This document shows, piece by piece, positions 39,692 through 48,376 of a stretch of 64,000 nt of DNA (its first letter is position 1; the number at the start of each line of letters is the position of its first letter). The DNA comes from Bin18 sp965242795 (lineage in GTDB: Bacteria; Desulfobacterota; Binatia; Bin18). The position numbers and the translations under genes were made by a program. Under the pieces are notes generated by a model. It worked only from the letters and a program-made list of their open reading frames with translations, was not told the DNA's origin and did no database searches. The stretch lies in contig OZ251505.1 in the NCBI GenBank assembly GCA_965242795.1, positions 3,534,001-3,598,000 on the forward strand, read 5' to 3'.

Positions 39692-40120
39692 ATGCTCTCG
39701 CCACGCAAGACGAAATTCCGCAAGCAGCAACGGGGCCGCGTGTACGGCAGCGCCCAGCGCGGGAGCGCGCTGTCGTTCGGCGACTACGGCTTGCAGACGC
39801 TGGACCGCGGCTGGATCACCGCGCGGCAGATCGAGGCGGCCCGGGTCGCGCTGACCCGCCATGTCCGCCGCGGCGGCCGGATATGGATCCGCATCTTCCC
39901 GGACAAGCCGGTCACTAAAAAGCCGACCGAGACGCGCATGGGAAAGGGGAAAGCCTCGCCCGAGTTCTGGGTCGCGCCCGTCAAGCCCGGGCGGATGCTG
40001 TTCGAGATCGAAGGCGTCCCGCGCGACACCGCGCGCGAAGCGTTACGCTTGGCGGCGCACAAACTGCCGGTCAACACCCACATCCGCGAGCGGCAAGGAG
40101 TGGCGCATGCGGGCGAGTGA
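39692..40120 (+). CDS. rplP: 50S ribosomal protein L16
   Basis: 142 residues, starting MLSPRKTKFRKQQRGR. The A-site-facing loop GRIWIRIFPDKPVTKKPTETRMGKGKG-type block is conserved here (GKGKASPEFW). It overlaps rpmC by 14 bases, so the two are translationally coupled. Confidence 0.97.
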   Translation: MLSPRKTKFRKQQRGRVYGSAQRGSALSFGDYGLQTLDRGWITARQIEAARVALTRHVRRGGRIWIRIFPDKPVTKKPTETRMGKGKASPEFWVAPVKPGRMLFEIEGVPRDTAREALRLAAHKLPVNTHIRERQGVAHAGE

Positions 40121-40316
40121 AATCCGGGACATGACGGACGAGGAGAGACGCGAAAAAGCCCGCGAACTCAGTGAAGAACTGTTTCGCCTGCGGCTGCGGA
40201 GAGGCACCGGCCAACTCGAAGATCCGATGCAGATCCGAAAAATCAGACGCGACATCGCGCGGGTGAAGACGGTGCAGCACGAGCGCACCCGCGCCGCGCA
40301 TACGGAACGGAGTTAA
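40107..40316 (+). CDS. rpmC: 50S ribosomal protein L29
   Basis: 69 residues (MRASEIRDMTDEERREKARE), a two-helix protein at the tunnel exit. The motif ELFRLRLRRGTGQLEDPMQI is the family hallmark. The ATG at 40107 lies within the last codons of rplP, and rpsQ follows after two bases. Confidence 0.96.
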   Translation: MRASEIRDMTDEERREKARELSEELFRLRLRRGTGQLEDPMQIRKIRRDIARVKTVQHERTRAAHTERS

Positions 40317-40318
40317 GC

Positions 40319-40576
40319 GTGGCCGGAAATCGCAAGGTCAGACAAGGGGTCGTCGTCAGCGACAAGATGGATAAGACGGTCACCGTCCAGGTCGAACGGC
40401 TCGTCCGACACCCCATGTACAAGAAATACGTCCGCCAGCGCAAGAAATATGCGGCGCACGACCCGGACAACGCGGCCCGGACCGGCGACGTGGTGACCAT
40501 CGTAGAGACGCGCCCGCTGAGCCGCACCAAACGCTGGCGGGTGCGCTCCGTCGCCAAGGCGGCGACCGCGGACTGA
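40319..40576 (+). CDS. rpsQ: 30S ribosomal protein S17
   Basis: 85 residues. GTG start at 40319, two bases after the rpmC stop. RQGVVVSDKMDKTVTVQVER and HPMYKKYVRQRKKYAAHDP are family blocks. S17 binds 16S rRNA helix 11 early in assembly. Confidence 0.96.
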   Translation: MAGNRKVRQGVVVSDKMDKTVTVQVERLVRHPMYKKYVRQRKKYAAHDPDNAARTGDVVTIVETRPLSRTKRWRVRSVAKAATAD

Positions 40577-40595
40577 CCTTCGAACGGACGAGACG

Positions 40596-40964
40596 ATGAT
40601 CCAGGTCGAATCGGTCCTCGACGTGGCCGACAATTCGGGCGCCCGCCGGGTGCGCTGCATCCGCGTGCTGGGTGGTACACGCCGGCGTTACGCGTCGGTG
40701 GGTGACGAAATCGTGGTCGCGGTGCGCGAAGCGATTCCGAACGCGAAAGTGAAGAAAGGGGACGTCGCCCGCGCCGTCGTCGTGCGGACCGCCAAGGAAC
40801 TCGGCCGGCCGGACGGCTCGTACATCCGGTTCGATACCAATTCCGCGGTGTTGCTGGACAACCAGCGGGAACCGCTGGGCACCCGCATCTTCGGCCCGGT
40901 GGCCCGCGAGTTGCGCGCCAAACGGTTCATGAAGATCATCTCGCTGGCCCCCGAAGTCTTATAG
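40596..40964 (+). CDS. rplN: 50S ribosomal protein L14
   Basis: 122 residues, starting MIQVESVLDVADNSGARRVRC, which is diagnostic. It binds near the factor-binding region and is the target of RsfS silencing in many bacteria. Confidence 0.97.
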   Translation: MIQVESVLDVADNSGARRVRCIRVLGGTRRRYASVGDEIVVAVREAIPNAKVKKGDVARAVVVRTAKELGRPDGSYIRFDTNSAVLLDNQREPLGTRIFGPVARELRAKRFMKIISLAPEVL

Positions 40965-40983
40965 AATATCGGAGAGACGGACG

Positions 40984-41298
40984 ATGGCGGCCCGCATCAG
41001 AAAGAACGATTCGGTCATGATCATGGCCGGAAAGGAACGCGGCAAAATCGGCAAGGTGATCCGCGTCATCCCGTCCGAAGACCGCGCCGTCGTCGAGCGG
41101 TTGAACATGGTCAAGCGCCACCGCAAGCCGCGCGGGCCACAGGATACCGGCGGCATCGTAGAAAAAGAGGCGCCGATTCACCTCTCCAACCTGATGTTGA
41201 TCGACCCGCAGGACGGCCGCCCGACCCGAGTCGGCTTCACCGTCGTCGATGGACGCAAGCTGCGGGTGAGCCGCCGGACCGGCAACGTGCTGGACTAA
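40984..41298 (+). CDS. rplX: 50S ribosomal protein L24
   Basis: 104 residues with the KOW motif SVMIMAGKERGKIGKVIRVI near the N-terminus and the VKRHRKPRGPQDTGGIVEKE segment. L24 initiates 50S assembly. Gap of 19 bases after rplN. Confidence 0.96.
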   Translation: MAARIRKNDSVMIMAGKERGKIGKVIRVIPSEDRAVVERLNMVKRHRKPRGPQDTGGIVEKEAPIHLSNLMLIDPQDGRPTRVGFTVVDGRKLRVSRRTGNVLD

Positions 41299-41331
41299 CG
41301 CAACCGAAACGCACCCGAGTGGACGAACGGC

Positions 41332-41871
41332 ATGGCGCGCATCAAGGACCTGTACTTCTCGAAAGTACTCCCTTCGCTCAAACAGGAGCTGGGGTACGCG
41401 AACCCCATGCAGGTGCCGCGGCTGGCGAAGATCGTCGCCAACATGGGGCTGGGCGAGGGCGCTACGAATGCCAAGTTGCTCGAGAGCAGCGTCGAAGAAC
41501 TCGGACTCATCACCGGCCAGAAGCCGGTGGTGACGCGCGCCCACAAATCCATCGCGAATTTCAAGCTCCGCGAAGGCATGACGATCGGCTGTGCGGTCAC
41601 CCTGCGCGGGGAGCGGATGTACGAGTTCTTCGACCGTTTGGTGAACGTGGCGCTGCCGCGCGTGCGGGACTTTCGCGGCATCTCCGACCGGTCGTTCGAC
41701 GGCAGAGGCAATTATTCGCTGGGGATCCGCGAGCACGTCATCTTCCCCGAAATCAACCTGGACAAGGTGGACCGGATCAAGGGGTTCACCGTCTCGATGG
41801 TCACTTCGGCACAAACCGACCGGGAGGGGCGCGCGTTGCTCCGCGCCCTGGGCATGCCGTTTCGGAGTTAG
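41332..41871 (+). CDS. rplE: 50S ribosomal protein L5
   Basis: 179 residues. Blocks VPRLAKIVANMGLGEGATN, ITGQKPVVTRAHKSIANFKL and RDFRGISDRSFDGRGNYSLG identify L5, which binds 5S rRNA. Five bases separate it from rpsN. Confidence 0.97.
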   Translation: MARIKDLYFSKVLPSLKQELGYANPMQVPRLAKIVANMGLGEGATNAKLLESSVEELGLITGQKPVVTRAHKSIANFKLREGMTIGCAVTLRGERMYEFFDRLVNVALPRVRDFRGISDRSFDGRGNYSLGIREHVIFPEINLDKVDRIKGFTVSMVTSAQTDREGRALLRALGMPFRS

Positions 41872-41876
41872 CAGTC

Positions 41877-42062
41877 ATGGCACGAACATCTTTGCGAGTG
41901 AAGGCGCAGCGAAAGCCGAAATTCCGCGTGCGCGAATACAACCGCTGTCCGTTGTGCGGCCGGGCACGCGGGTTCTACCGACGGTTCGGCATGTGCCGGA
42001 TCTGCCTGCGGACCTACGCCCTGCGCGGCCAGATTCCCGGCATGACCAAAGCGAGTTGGTAA
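41877..42062 (+). CDS. rpsN: 30S ribosomal protein S14, zinc-binding type
   Basis: 61 residues (MARTSLRVKAQRKPKFRVRE at the start). Two CxxC pairs, Cys24/27 (CPLC) and Cys40/43 (CRIC), mark the short zinc-binding type Z, which is ancestral compared with the ~100-residue zinc-free form. It ends with the family tail IPGMTKASW. Confidence 0.96.
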   Translation: MARTSLRVKAQRKPKFRVREYNRCPLCGRARGFYRRFGMCRICLRTYALRGQIPGMTKASW

Positions 42063-42073
42063 GCGAGCGGCCC

Positions 42074-42469
42074 ATGCAAACCGATCCCATCGCCGACATG
42101 CTGACCCGCATCCGCAACGCGTTGCACGCGCGGAAGGAGACGGTCTCGGTGCCCCGTTCGCGCCTCAAGGAAGCCGTCGTCAAAATCCTCGTCGACGAGG
42201 GGTTCCTGCAAGACTACCGCGTCGTCGAAGACGACGGATTTCCCCGACTCGACATCCTGCTCAAGTACGATCCGACGGGCCGTCCCGCGGTGCGCGGGCT
42301 GATGCGCGTCAGCAAACCGAGTCTGCGCACGTACGTGCGGGCGGACGCCGTCCCCAGTGTCCGCAACGGCTTGGGCGTGAACGTCCTGTCCACCTCGCGC
42401 GGGGTGCTCGCCGACCGCGACGCGCGCAAGCTGCACGTGGGCGGGGAAGTGCTGTGCAGCGCGTGGTAA
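42074..42469 (+). CDS. rpsH: 30S ribosomal protein S8
   Basis: 131 residues from ATG 42074 (MQTDPIADMLTRIRNA). The C-terminal GLGVNVLSTSRGVLADRDAR block binds 16S helix 21. S8 represses the spc operon in E. coli; I did not find a matching hairpin here. The open frame upstream to 41954 is a shadow of rpsN. Confidence 0.97.
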   Translation: MQTDPIADMLTRIRNALHARKETVSVPRSRLKEAVVKILVDEGFLQDYRVVEDDGFPRLDILLKYDPTGRPAVRGLMRVSKPSLRTYVRADAVPSVRNGLGVNVLSTSRGVLADRDARKLHVGGEVLCSAW

Positions 42470-42491
42470 GAGAGAAAGCGAGCGGTGACGC

Positions 42492-43043
42492 ATGTCAGGC
42501 ATGGGGCACAAGCCCGTTCCGGTTCCCGACGACGTAACCGTCGCGCAGGCCGCCGGCCGACTCGACGTTAAAGGCGCGAAGGGGAGTCTGCAGGTGCCGC
42601 TGGACGCGGCCGTCACGATCGACGTCGGCGCGGACGGGGTGACGGTACAGCGCCCGGACGACACACGCCGTTCCAAAGCCATGCAGGGCCTGGTGCGCGC
42701 GCTCGTGGCCAACGCGGTCCAGGGTGTTTCGTCCGGGTTCTCCAAGGTGCTGGAGATCAACGGGGTGGGCTACCGCGCCGAGGGGGCGGGGAACGTCGTG
42801 CGGCTCAGCCTGGGCTTCTCGCATCCGATCTTCTACCAACTTCCCGACGGCGTCACGGCGAAGGTCGAGCGGCAGACCCAGGTCACGATCGAAGGGATCG
42901 ACAAACAACTGGTCGGAGAAGTCGCGGCGTCGATTCGCCGGCTGCGGCCGCCCGAGCCGTACAAGGGCAAAGGGGTGCGCTACGCCGGCGAACAGGTGCG
43001 CCGAAAGGCCGGCAAGACCGCGGCCGGTGCAGGCGCAGGCTAA
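42492..43043 (+). CDS. rplF: 50S ribosomal protein L6
   Basis: 183 residues, two tandem alpha/beta domains; the second carries LRPPEPYKGKGVRYAGEQVR, the family hallmark. The start may be ATG 42492 or ATG 42501 (MGHKPVPVP). The Ala/Gly-rich tail after KAGKTAAG is slightly longer than usual. Confidence 0.96.
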   Translation: MSGMGHKPVPVPDDVTVAQAAGRLDVKGAKGSLQVPLDAAVTIDVGADGVTVQRPDDTRRSKAMQGLVRALVANAVQGVSSGFSKVLEINGVGYRAEGAGNVVRLSLGFSHPIFYQLPDGVTAKVERQTQVTIEGIDKQLVGEVAASIRRLRPPEPYKGKGVRYAGEQVRRKAGKTAAGAGAG

Positions 43044-43075
43044 AGACGCGAGAGCAGCAGAGGAACGCAGACGCT

Positions 43076-43447
43076 ATGGCAGGCACGAACGCCCGACACC
43101 GGAGCCGCGGGCTGCGGCGCACCCGGGTGCGCCGCAAGGTCGCCGGGACCGATGCGCGCCCGCGGCTGAGCGTGTATCGCAGCAACAAACACGTGTACGC
43201 CCAGGTCGTATCCGACGAGAGCGGCCGGTCGTTGGCCGCGGTGTCGACCTTGTCGGCCGCGCTCAAGGACCGTCTCGGACCCGGGACGGCGACGGTGGCC
43301 GCGGCGCAGCAGGTCGGACGCCTGATCGCCGAACAGTGCCGGGCGCAGGATATTTCGACGGTCGTGTTCGACCGGAACGGATTCCTTTTTCACGGTCGGG
43401 TCCGGGCGGTGGCCGAGGCCGCGCGTGAAGCCGGCCTGAAATTCTGA
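43076..43447 (+). CDS. rplR: 50S ribosomal protein L18
   Basis: 123 residues. RPRLSVYRSNKHVYAQVVSD and VVFDRNGFLFHGRVRAVAEA are family blocks. With L5 it forms the 5S rRNA complex. Confidence 0.96.
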   Translation: MAGTNARHRSRGLRRTRVRRKVAGTDARPRLSVYRSNKHVYAQVVSDESGRSLAAVSTLSAALKDRLGPGTATVAAAQQVGRLIAEQCRAQDISTVVFDRNGFLFHGRVRAVAEAAREAGLKF

Positions 43448-43464
43448 GATCAAGGAGCAGACTC

Positions 43465-43977
43465 GTGGCAGCCGACGATGGCGCGATCAATCCCGACTCG
43501 CTCGACATCCAAGAGAAAGTCGTCCACATCAACCGGGTCAGCAAGGTCGTCAAGGGCGGACGCCGGTTCAGTTTCAGCGCCGTGGTCGTGGCCGGTGACG
43601 GCGCCGGCCATGTCGGCTACGGCCTGGGGAAGGCGCACGAAGTGCCCGAAGCCATTCGCAAGGGTGTCGAACACGCCAAGAAGTCGTTGATCCGCGTGCC
43701 GCTGGTCGAAGACACGCTGCCCTACGCGGTCGTCGGGCGGCACGGCGCGGGCAAGGTTCTGCTCAAACCCGCGGCGCCCGGTACCGGCCTGATCGCCGGT
43801 GCCGGAGTACGTATCGTCATGGAACTGGCCGGGGTGCGCAACGCACTCACGAAATGTCTGGGCTCGACGAACCCGCACAATTCCGTCAAGGCGACGCTCG
43901 CCGCGTTGGAGAGCCTGGACAGTCCGGACCAGGTGTCCGCGCGGCGGGGCAAGGACCTCGCCGAGATGAAGGGCTAG
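43465..43977 (+). CDS. rpsE: 30S ribosomal protein S5
   Basis: 170 residues with a GTG start at 43465 preceded by CAAGGAGC. The double-stranded RNA-binding fold begins EKVVHINRVSKVVKGGRRF, and the GAGVRIVMELAGVRNALTKCLGS part is typical. S5 lies at the mRNA entry and influences decoding accuracy. rpmD follows after 3 bases. Confidence 0.97.
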   Translation: MAADDGAINPDSLDIQEKVVHINRVSKVVKGGRRFSFSAVVVAGDGAGHVGYGLGKAHEVPEAIRKGVEHAKKSLIRVPLVEDTLPYAVVGRHGAGKVLLKPAAPGTGLIAGAGVRIVMELAGVRNALTKCLGSTNPHNSVKATLAALESLDSPDQVSARRGKDLAEMKG

Positions 43978-43980
43978 GGA

Positions 43981-44181
43981 ATGGCTGACGGAACGCCGAA
44001 AGTCCTGGCCGTCACCTTGAAGCGGAGCGGTATCGGCTGCACGCGGCGCCAGCGCGAAACCCTGCGCGGCCTCGGCCTGACCCGCCGCGGCAAGACCGTG
44101 CGCCGTACCGACTCGCCGTCGCTGCAAGGCATGCTGCTGCGCGTGGCGCATCTGATCGAGGTAGGCGAACATGGATCTTAG
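43981..44181 (+). CDS. rpmD: 50S ribosomal protein L30
   Basis: 66 residues. Compact L30 with LKRSGIGCTRRQRETLRGLG and a C-terminal GMLLRVAHLIEV. It overlaps rplO by 11 bases, so coupled translation is likely. Confidence 0.95.
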   Translation: MADGTPKVLAVTLKRSGIGCTRRQRETLRGLGLTRRGKTVRRTDSPSLQGMLLRVAHLIEVGEHGS

Positions 44182-44611
44182 TCATCTGAAGCCGGCCCCC
44201 GGGTCGCGGAAGAAGCGCAAGCGCGTCGGGCGGGGACCGGGTTCCGGGCTCGGCAAGACGTCGGGCCGCGGGCACAAGGGCGCCGGCGCGCGGTCGGGCG
44301 GCAGCGTCCCGCCCGGGTACGAGGGCGGACAGATGCCGCTGTCCCGCCGACTCCCCAAACGGGGCTTCCACAATCCCTTTCGGAAGGAATACGCCATCGT
44401 CAACCTCAGCAGCCTCGAACGCTTCGACGCCGGCGCGACCGTGGACGCCGACGCCTTACGGGAACGCGGGCTCGTGCGGGGCCGGAAGCAGAAGGTGAAA
44501 ATCCTGGCCAAGGGCGACCTCGGCAAGGCGCTGACCGTGCGCGCCGACGCGTTCAGCGCGAAAGCGCGGGAGATCATCGTGGCGCGCGGCGGGACGGCCG
44601 AGACCGGATAG
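44171..44611 (+). CDS. rplO: 50S ribosomal protein L15
   Basis: 146 residues (MDLSHLKPAPGSRKKRKRVG). The glycine/arginine-rich N-terminus with GPGSGLGKTSGRGHKGAGAR is diagnostic. It ends 2 bases before secY. Confidence 0.96.
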   Translation: MDLSHLKPAPGSRKKRKRVGRGPGSGLGKTSGRGHKGAGARSGGSVPPGYEGGQMPLSRRLPKRGFHNPFRKEYAIVNLSSLERFDAGATVDADALRERGLVRGRKQKVKILAKGDLGKALTVRADAFSAKAREIIVARGGTAETG

Positions 44612-44613
44612 CT

Positions 44614-45924
44614 ATGTTCGAAGGTCTCCAGAACGCGACCAAAGTCGCGGACCTGCGCCGGCGGCTGCTGTTCACGTTCGCCATGCTGGGCGTGTACCGG
44701 CTCGGCGTCGCCATTCCCACGCCCGGCATCGACGGCGAGGCGCTGAACGCCTTCTTCGAGCAGGCCGCCAGCACCGTCTTCGGCTTGGTCAATCTCTTCT
44801 CGGGCGGTGCGCTGGAGCGCTTTTCGATTCTCGCGCTGGGCATCATGCCGTACATCAGCGCGTCGATCATCTTCCAATTGCTGACCGTCGTGGTGCCGAC
44901 CCTGGAGCGCCTGTCCAAAGAAGGAGAGCAGGGCCGGCGGAAGATCACGCAGTACACCCGCTACAGCACGGTCGGACTGGCCCTGCTGCAAGGCATGTTC
45001 ATCAGCATCGGCCTCGAACAGATCCAGGCGCCGGGCGGCAGTTCGGTCGTGTTCGAGCCCGGCTGGGGCTTCCGCCTGATGACCATGCTCACGTTGGCGG
45101 CCGGCACCGCGTTCATCATGTGGCTGGGCGAGCAGATCACCGAGCGCGGGGTCGGCAACGGCATCTCGCTGATCATCTTCGCGGGCATCGTGGCCAGCAT
45201 CCCGTCCGCGGTCACGGCCACGACCGAATTCGTCCGTGAAGGCGAGTTGAGCATCCTGCTGCTGCTGGCCCTGTTGGCCGGCATGGTCGCGATCGTGGCC
45301 GCGGTGATCTTCATGGAGCGCGGCCAGCGCCGGATTCCGGTCCAATACGCGAAACGGGTCGTGGGCCGGCGCGTGTACGGCGGGCAGACGTCGCACCTGC
45401 CGCTGAAGGTCAACACCGCCGGCGTGATCCCGCCGATCTTCGCGTCGTCGGTCCTGATCTTTCCCGCGACGCTGGCCGGGTTCGCCGACCACCCGTGGGC
45501 GCAGACCGCGGCCAACCTGCTGACGCCCGGCAGCTCGGTCTATAATCTCAGCTACGTCGCGATGATCATCTTCTTCTGCTATTTCTACACCGCGGTCGTC
45601 TTCAATCCGACCGACGTCGCCGACAACATGAAGAAGAACGGCGGGTTCATTCCGGGCATCCGCCCCGGCCAGCGCACCGCCGACTACATCGACCGCGTCC
45701 TGAGCCGCATCACCCTCACCGGCGCGATCTACGTGTCGGTCATCTGCGTGCTGCCCAACCTGCTCGTCGGTTCGTTCAACGTGCCGTTCTTCTTCGGCGG
45801 CACCGCGCTGCTGATCGTCGTCGGCGTGGCCCTGGATACCGTCGCCCAGATCGAAACCCAACTCATCATGCGGAACTACGAAGGTTTCATGAAACGCGGC
45901 CGCATTCGCGGCAGACGCGGGTAA
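44614..45924 (+). CDS. secY: Preprotein translocase subunit SecY
   Basis: 436 residues with ten membrane helices. The channel protein has the loop GLVNLFSGGALERFSILALG and the C-terminal cytosolic loop used for SecA and ribosome contact. Works with the SecE encoded at 22014. adk usually follows secY, but here map starts 41 bases later. Confidence 0.97.
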   Translation: MFEGLQNATKVADLRRRLLFTFAMLGVYRLGVAIPTPGIDGEALNAFFEQAASTVFGLVNLFSGGALERFSILALGIMPYISASIIFQLLTVVVPTLERLSKEGEQGRRKITQYTRYSTVGLALLQGMFISIGLEQIQAPGGSSVVFEPGWGFRLMTMLTLAAGTAFIMWLGEQITERGVGNGISLIIFAGIVASIPSAVTATTEFVREGELSILLLLALLAGMVAIVAAVIFMERGQRRIPVQYAKRVVGRRVYGGQTSHLPLKVNTAGVIPPIFASSVLIFPATLAGFADHPWAQTAANLLTPGSSVYNLSYVAMIIFFCYFYTAVVFNPTDVADNMKKNGGFIPGIRPGQRTADYIDRVLSRITLTGAIYVSVICVLPNLLVGSFNVPFFFGGTALLIVVGVALDTVAQIETQLIMRNYEGFMKRGRIRGRRG

Positions 45925-45965
45925 CCGAGACCGCCCACAGACCGCGCGACACCAGCCCTGCGCCG

Positions 45966-46733
45966 ATGATCTTTCTGAAGACGAAAGCGGAAATCGAAAC
46001 CATGCGGACCGCGAATCGTATCGTGGCGGAGATTCTGGCGGAACTCCGACAGCGGGTCCGGCCCGGCGTCACCACCGCGGAACTCGACCGGCTGGCCGGC
46101 GAAATGATCCTGCACCACGAGGCCGAGACCGCCTTCAAGGGCTATACGATCCGCAACGGCTCGGTGCCGTTTCCGGCGCACGTCTGCATTTCCTTGAACC
46201 ATGAGATCGTCCACGGCATCCCGTCCCCCCAGCGCGTCATCAAGGATGGGGATGTCGTCAGCCTAGACTTCGGGGTAGTGTACGGCGGATTCTACGGCGA
46301 CGCCGCGGTGTCTTTCGGCGTGGGAGAGATAGACGACAGCGTCCGGCGGCTGCTCGAGACCACGGCCGCGTCGCTGCAAGCCGGTATCGATCAGGCATGC
46401 GTCGGCAACCGCCTCGGCGACGTTTCGGCCGCGGTCCAATCCCACGTCGAACGCGCAGGCTATTCGGTGGTGCGGGAATTCGTCGGCCACGGCGTGGGCC
46501 GCAAGCTGCACGAGGATCCCCCGGTGCCCAATTACGGCGTCCCCAATCGGGGCGTCCGGCTGCGCGAGGGGATGGTCCTCGCCATCGAGCCGATGGTGAA
46601 CATGGGCAGCGCGGGGGTCGAAATGCTGGACGACGGCTGGACCGCGGTGACGAAGGACGGCAGCCTGTCGGCGCACTTCGAGCACTCGGTTGCGGTCACG
46701 GCCGACGGGCCGGTCGTCCTCAGCCGACGCTAG
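45966..46733 (+). CDS. map: Methionine aminopeptidase, type I
   Basis: 255 residues. Removes the initiator Met from nascent proteins. The five metal ligands are visible: Asp in SLDFGVVYGGF, Asp in FYGDAAVSF, His in FVGHGVGRKLHEDPP, Glu in LAIEPMVNMG and Glu in SAHFEHSVAV. The start at ATG 45966 gives MIFLKTKAEIETMRTANRIV, the normal family N-terminus. It lies in its classical place between secY and rpmJ, without adk or infA. Confidence 0.97.
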   Translation: MIFLKTKAEIETMRTANRIVAEILAELRQRVRPGVTTAELDRLAGEMILHHEAETAFKGYTIRNGSVPFPAHVCISLNHEIVHGIPSPQRVIKDGDVVSLDFGVVYGGFYGDAAVSFGVGEIDDSVRRLLETTAASLQAGIDQACVGNRLGDVSAAVQSHVERAGYSVVREFVGHGVGRKLHEDPPVPNYGVPNRGVRLREGMVLAIEPMVNMGSAGVEMLDDGWTAVTKDGSLSAHFEHSVAVTADGPVVLSRR

Positions 46734-46758
46734 GCGCGGTTCCGGGAGTGGGGGAGCC

Positions 46759-46872
46759 ATGAAAGTTCGCGCATCCGTCAAACCGATCTGCCGCAAGTGC
46801 AAGGTCATCAAACGCCACGGTATCGTGCGCGTCATTTGCGAGAACCCGCGCCACAAACAGCGCCAGGGCTAG
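46759..46872 (+). CDS. rpmJ: 50S ribosomal protein L36
   Basis: 37 residues (MKVRASVKPICRKCKVIKRH). Zinc ligands Cys11, Cys14, Cys27 and His32 make it the zinc-binding form. The ATG at 46759 follows GGGGGAG. The further upstream in-frame ATG (46690) lies inside map. infA, which normally precedes rpmJ, is absent. Confidence 0.96.
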   Translation: MKVRASVKPICRKCKVIKRHGIVRVICENPRHKQRQG

Positions 46873-46899
46873 GCCGGAATCCGACACGCGGAGAGTGAC

Positions 46900-47283
46900 A
46901 TGGCACGCATCGCAGGCATCGAGTTGCCCCGGAACAAGAGCATCGGCGTCGGCCTGACGTACATCTACGGCATCGGGCGCGTGACCGCGGCGAAGATTCT
47001 GGACGAGGCCGGCGTCGATCCGGCGACCAACGCCGATACCTTGGGGGACGACGAAATCGCCACGATCCGCAGCGTGATCGACCGCGGCTACCGCGTCGAG
47101 GGCGACCTGCGGCGGACGGTCGCCACCTACATCAAGCACTACATCGACATCGGCGCCTACCGCGGCCTGCGCCACCGCCGGAACCTGCCGGTACGCGGCC
47201 AGCGGACGAAGAACAACTCCCGGACGCGCAAGGGACCGAGGCGGACGGTGGCCGGAAAGAAATCCGCGCCCACGCCGAGATAA
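46900..47283 (+). CDS. rpsM: 30S ribosomal protein S13
   Basis: 127 residues, starting MARIAGIELPRNKSIGVGLT. The C-terminal tail GLRHRRNLPVRGQRTKNNSR contacts P-site tRNA. First gene of the alpha operon, 27 bases after rpmJ. Confidence 0.97.
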   Translation: MARIAGIELPRNKSIGVGLTYIYGIGRVTAAKILDEAGVDPATNADTLGDDEIATIRSVIDRGYRVEGDLRRTVATYIKHYIDIGAYRGLRHRRNLPVRGQRTKNNSRTRKGPRRTVAGKKSAPTPR

Positions 47284-47304
47284 CCCGGAAGCGAGGCACA
47301 CGGC

Positions 47305-47703
47305 ATGGCGAAAGCGGCGGAACGCACGACGGCGCGCAAGCGCAAAATTCGGAAGAACGTTCCCGAAGGCGTCGTGAACATCCATTCGACGTTCAACAAC
47401 ACGATCGTGACGATTGCCGACCCGCAGGGCAACGCGGTGGCCTGGGCGAGCGCCGGGAGCGTGGGGTTCAAGGGCTCGCGCAAGGGCACGCCGTTCGCTG
47501 CCCAGATGGCGGCCGAGAGCGCGGCGCGCAAAGCCGCGGACGCGGGCATGCGCGCGGTGCGCGTACACGTCAAGGGACCGGGCGCCGGCCGGGAGTCGGC
47601 GCTGCGGGCGTTGCAGTCGGCCGGGTTCGCGGTCAGCATCATCCGCGACGTCACGCCGATTCCCCACAACGGCTGCCGCCCGCCCAAGCGCCGCCGGGTG
47701 TGA
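47305..47703 (+). CDS. rpsK: 30S ribosomal protein S11
   Basis: 132 residues. GVVNIHSTFNNTIVTIADPQ and the conserved tail TPIPHNGCRPPKRRRV, in which the NG pair is an isoaspartate site in other bacteria. Forms the platform of the 30S subunit. Confidence 0.97.
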   Translation: MAKAAERTTARKRKIRKNVPEGVVNIHSTFNNTIVTIADPQGNAVAWASAGSVGFKGSRKGTPFAAQMAAESAARKAADAGMRAVRVHVKGPGAGRESALRALQSAGFAVSIIRDVTPIPHNGCRPPKRRRV

Positions 47704-47740
47704 GGCGGACGACCGACGAGAATCGAAGCAGGAGGCTCGC

Positions 47741-48373
47741 GTGGCTCGATACATAGGTCCGGTCTGCCGGTTATGCCGCCGGGAGGGGCTGAAGCTCTTT
47801 CTCAAGGGCGAGCGCTGTTACACGGACAAGTGCGCCATCGAGCGGCGCGCCTACCCGCCCGGCCAGCACGGCCAGGGGCGGGGCCGGAAACCGAGCGAAT
47901 ACAGCGCGCAGTTGCGTGAGAAGCAGAAGTTGAAACGCATGTACGGCGCGTTGGAGGGGTCGTTCCGCCGGCTGTTCTCCCGCGCCGAGCGGCACCGGGG
48001 CATCACCGGCGAAAACCTGTTGATCCTCCTGGAGAGCCGACTCGACAACATGATCTACCGGATGGGATTCGCGACGTCGCGCGCCGAGGCGCGCCAGTTG
48101 GTCCGCCACGGCCATTTTTCCGTCAACGGCCGGCGGGTGAACGTGCCGTCCTACACGGTCGAGGCCGGCGACGAGGTGCAGGTGCGCGAGGCGAGCCGCA
48201 AGATCGCGCGCATCCGGGAGTCGGTCGAACTCGCCCAACGCCGCGGCGTCCCCGAGTGGCTGGAGGTCCAGACGGACACGTTCACCGGCAAGGTGCGCGC
48301 CTTGCCCACGCGCCAGGAGATTACGCAGCCTATCAACGAACAACTGATCGTCGAGTTGTACTCGAAGGTCTAA
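47741..48373 (+). CDS. rpsD: 30S ribosomal protein S4
   Basis: 210 residues from GTG 47741, preceded by AGGAGG. N-terminal cysteines in CRLCRREGLKLFLKGERCYT and CAIERR form the zinc-binding (C+) version. The S4 RNA-binding domain is LESRLDNMIYRMGFATSRAE to VNGRRVNVPSY. S4 often represses this operon. A novel small gene follows after three bases instead of rpoA. Confidence 0.97.
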   Translation: MARYIGPVCRLCRREGLKLFLKGERCYTDKCAIERRAYPPGQHGQGRGRKPSEYSAQLREKQKLKRMYGALEGSFRRLFSRAERHRGITGENLLILLESRLDNMIYRMGFATSRAEARQLVRHGHFSVNGRRVNVPSYTVEAGDEVQVREASRKIARIRESVELAQRRGVPEWLEVQTDTFTGKVRALPTRQEITQPINEQLIVELYSKV

Positions 48374-48376
48374 GCT

